Position numbers and translations under genes: made by a program. A DNA stretch of 8,412 bases from Gammaproteobacteria bacterium (GTDB lineage: Bacteria > Pseudomonadota > Gammaproteobacteria > Burkholderiales > Burkholderiaceae_E): positions 1 to 8,412 of the forward strand of contig JAUIAI010000071.1 in the NCBI GenBank assembly GCA_030425615.1, written 5' to 3'. Positions 6,871 through 8,412 of this stretch are shown here, piece after piece. The first letter of the stretch is position 1, and each line of letters starts with the position of its first letter. Under the pieces are notes generated by a model. It saw only the letters and a program-made list of their open reading frames with translations. It had not been told where the DNA came from and ran no database searches.

Positions 6871-8412
6871 GTCAGGAAGTGCCGCAGGAAGAGCCTGCGG
6901 ACCAGGTCGTGGGCCTGCGACAGCAGCGGCGTATCGGGATGGTGGAAGCGCACCATTGCGCGCTGACCCGCTCGTTGCACGGGAAGGTCATCGATGACGA
7001 CATCGATGACGAACACCGGCTCGAGCGTGGACCGTGCTTCGGGATCCTCCGGATCGATTTCGATCCAGCCGCCGGCCATCCGTGACAGCGCCGCGCTGGG
7101 CAGTCTCGTGATGCCGCTCTGTGAATCGGAAGTCAGCCTTGCCGGAAGCGACCGACCGGGAGACTCCAGGAATCGCACTTCGACCGACCGGGTGCGGTCG
7201 CGTACGGCGGCCGCACCCGCGTTCGGCAGCGCGACCCGCACGGTCGTGCGTGGCGCTCCGAGCAGGTAGGCGATCGGCTCGCCCTGATCCAGCCAGCGCC
7301 CGGGCATGTCCTGGGCCCTGGGGACGACGAAGCGGCCGTCCGTGCGTGCCCGGACGATCCGCGCCTTCAGCCGTTCGCGGGCGTCGGCGAGTTCCTCGCG
7401 GGTGGTCCGTATCTCGTCGGCCTTCAGGGTGGCATCGGCCTTGCCCTCGCCGAGCGCGGCCAGGTACTCGGCCTGCAGTCCGCGCAGGGTCGCCTCGTGG
7501 CCGGCAACGGTGACCTCCAGTTCCTCGTTTCGAAGCTCGACCAACGGCTGGCCCGCGCGCACCCGGGAATCCGGCGCGGCCAGGAAGCGCACGATGCGCC
7601 CTGGGACTCCGGCTCGAACCTGGGCATGCTCGGGGAGCCAGACCACGCCCAGCGCTGACGTGTTCGCCGGCAGGGGCACCAGCAGGCCGGCAAGCAGCGC
7701 GGCCACGGTTGCGCCACCCAGCGCGAAGGCAGGCATGCGTCGGCCGTTGAGCGCCGGGTCGTTGACGAGGAAGTCGAGCGCCGAGATCAGGGGGCGCAGC
7801 AGGAGCATCCAGGCGCCGAACAGCAGGATCAGCAAGCCCGCTGCCGGCGATGTCTCCGCGACCAGCAACGCGATCGAAAAGAACAGGAACAGGCGGTAGA
7901 TCCACGAAGCCGCGCCGTAACCGATCAGCCAGGGTCGTTCGCCCTCGGCCAGCTGCATCGGACGCGCCGGCCGCAGGCGCAGCAGCGTGCGCTGCGAGAG
8001 CGTCAGCCAGTACTGCCGGGCGCGCTGGGCCAGGTTGGGTAACTCGAGCAGATCGGTGAGCACGTAATAGCCGTCGAACTTCAGCAGCGGATTGCCGTTG
8101 AAGAACACCGTCGAGATCGAGGTGATCACCAGGGTCGCCAGGGCCGCGTCGCGGACGATGCCGGGTTCGAGCAGCAGCCAGGCGAACATGGCCAGCGTGG
8201 CGATCGCCAGTTCGGCCACGATCCCGGCCGCGGCAACGGCCGCGCGCTCGCGTTTGTCGGCGAGCAGGCTGGCCGATGACGCATCGACGTAGGGCATCGG
8301 CATCAGTACCAGCATGCGCAGCCCCATTTCGCTGACTTCCGCGCCGAAGCGTCTGGCCACGAGCGCGTGCGCGAACTCATGAACCGTCTTGGCCAACGGA
8401 TAGACCAGCCAC
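6867..8412 (-). CDS. M50 site-2-protease-like membrane metallopeptidase fused to HlyD-like adaptor region (5' end off window)
   Basis: The frame is open to the right edge. The first whole codons read WLVYP before the TTG at 8394-8396, so that TTG is internal and the gene is cut. In-window length is 514 residues. Counting from that TTG: zinc-protease motif HEFAH at 6-10 (bases 8367-8381), followed by MLVLMPMPYVDASSAS, and the probable third zinc ligand Asp108 in NPLLKFDGYY (FDG codon GAC at 8073-8075). Hydrophobic segments lie at about 52-77, 84-100, 160-180, 184-200 and 223-241. The rest (about 250-509) is a periplasmic-looking adaptor: barrel-sandwich half at 262-290 (GVPGRIVRFLAAPDSRVRAG), a short coiled coil at about 292-350, second half at 352-380 (TDGRFVVP; WLDQGEPIAYLLG), then beta-rich sequence. 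This resembles proteins annotated as putative peptide zinc metalloproteases with HlyD domains. It likely processes or passes an exported peptide or protein; the substrate is unknown. It overlaps the SecA-like gene by 4 bp. Confidence 0.88.
   Translation of the reverse strand, partial: WLVYPLAKTVHEFAHALVARRFGAEVSEMGLRMLVLMPMPYVDASSASLLADKRERAAVAAAGIVAELAIATLAMFAWLLLEPGIVRDAALATLVITSISTVFFNGNPLLKFDGYYVLTDLLELPNLAQRARQYWLTLSQRTLLRLRPARPMQLAEGERPWLIGYGAASWIYRLFLFFSIALLVAETSPAAGLLILLFGAWMLLLRPLISALDFLVNDPALNGRRMPAFALGGATVAALLAGLLVPLPANTSALGVVWLPEHAQVRAGVPGRIVRFLAAPDSRVRAGQPLVELRNEELEVTVAGHEATLRGLQAEYLAALGEGKADATLKADEIRTTREELADARERLKARIVRARTDGRFVVPRAQDMPGRWLDQGEPIAYLLGAPRTTVRVALPNAGAAAVRDRTRSVEVRFLESPGRSLPARLTSDSQSGITRLPSAALSRMAGGWIEIDPEDPEARSTLEPVFVIDVVIDDLPVQRAGQRAMVRFHHPDTPLLSQAHDLVRRLFLRHFLT

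Noticed and set aside
6990..7012. Tandem 11-base repeat (ATCGATGACGA twice, one base apart) and the palindrome GTCATCGATGAC
   Set aside because: It lies inside the M50-HlyD gene and encodes alternating Ile-Asp/Val residues (VIDVVIDD), so protein sequence explains it; there is no further copy in the window.
8394..8396. TTG as the start of the M50-HlyD gene
   Set aside because: The frame stays open to the edge and encodes WLVYP just before AKTVHEFAH, as expected of the membrane segment leading into the zinc motif. A start only five residues before HExxH would remove the helix that carries it.

Overview
The window is dense, GC-rich coding DNA with no intergenic gap longer than 21 bp. It holds seven protein genes in two convergent blocks. 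The high GC, heavy use of G/C at third codon positions, a single-chain type pyruvate carboxylase tail and a full-length GGDEF protein suggest a proteobacterium, probably gamma or beta. This placement is inference from gene content; no rRNA or other strong phylogenetic marker is present.

Plus strand (1-2457): the 3' end of a pyruvate carboxylase gene (biotin carrier domain intact, rest off the left edge), then an AlkA-type DNA-3-methyladenine glycosylase, then an EamA/DMT-family ten-helix transporter. The glycosylase probably starts at a TTG overlapping the pyc stop, and the transporter starts in an ATGA overlap with the glycosylase stop. The three are therefore likely co-transcribed, although their functions (anaplerosis, alkylation repair, metabolite export) are not obviously related.

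Minus strand (8412 down to 2461): a four-gene operon read right to left. It begins with a gene cut by the right edge that encodes a site-2-protease-like M50 membrane metallopeptidase (HEFAH) fused to a C-terminal HlyD-like adaptor region. This overlaps by 4 bp (ATGA) a 658-residue SecA-like ATPase. After 21 bp comes a secreted HlyD/RND-type periplasmic adaptor with a GTG start and a clear AGGAG ribosome binding site. After another 21 bp comes a membrane-bound PAS-GGDEF diguanylate cyclase with an intact GGEEF active site and RxxD inhibitory site.

The minus-strand operon is the point of interest. It pairs a SecA-type motor that keeps the nucleotide-binding core, but ends before the two-helix-finger/wing region and zinc tail of housekeeping SecA, with two different adaptor modules, one welded to a membrane protease, plus a c-di-GMP enzyme. 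It looks like a dedicated export or surface-protein processing machine whose substrate and possible outer-membrane partner would lie upstream, outside the window. No RNA genes, CRISPR arrays, insertion sequences or convincing intrinsic terminators were seen. The minus-operon promoter is not in the window.
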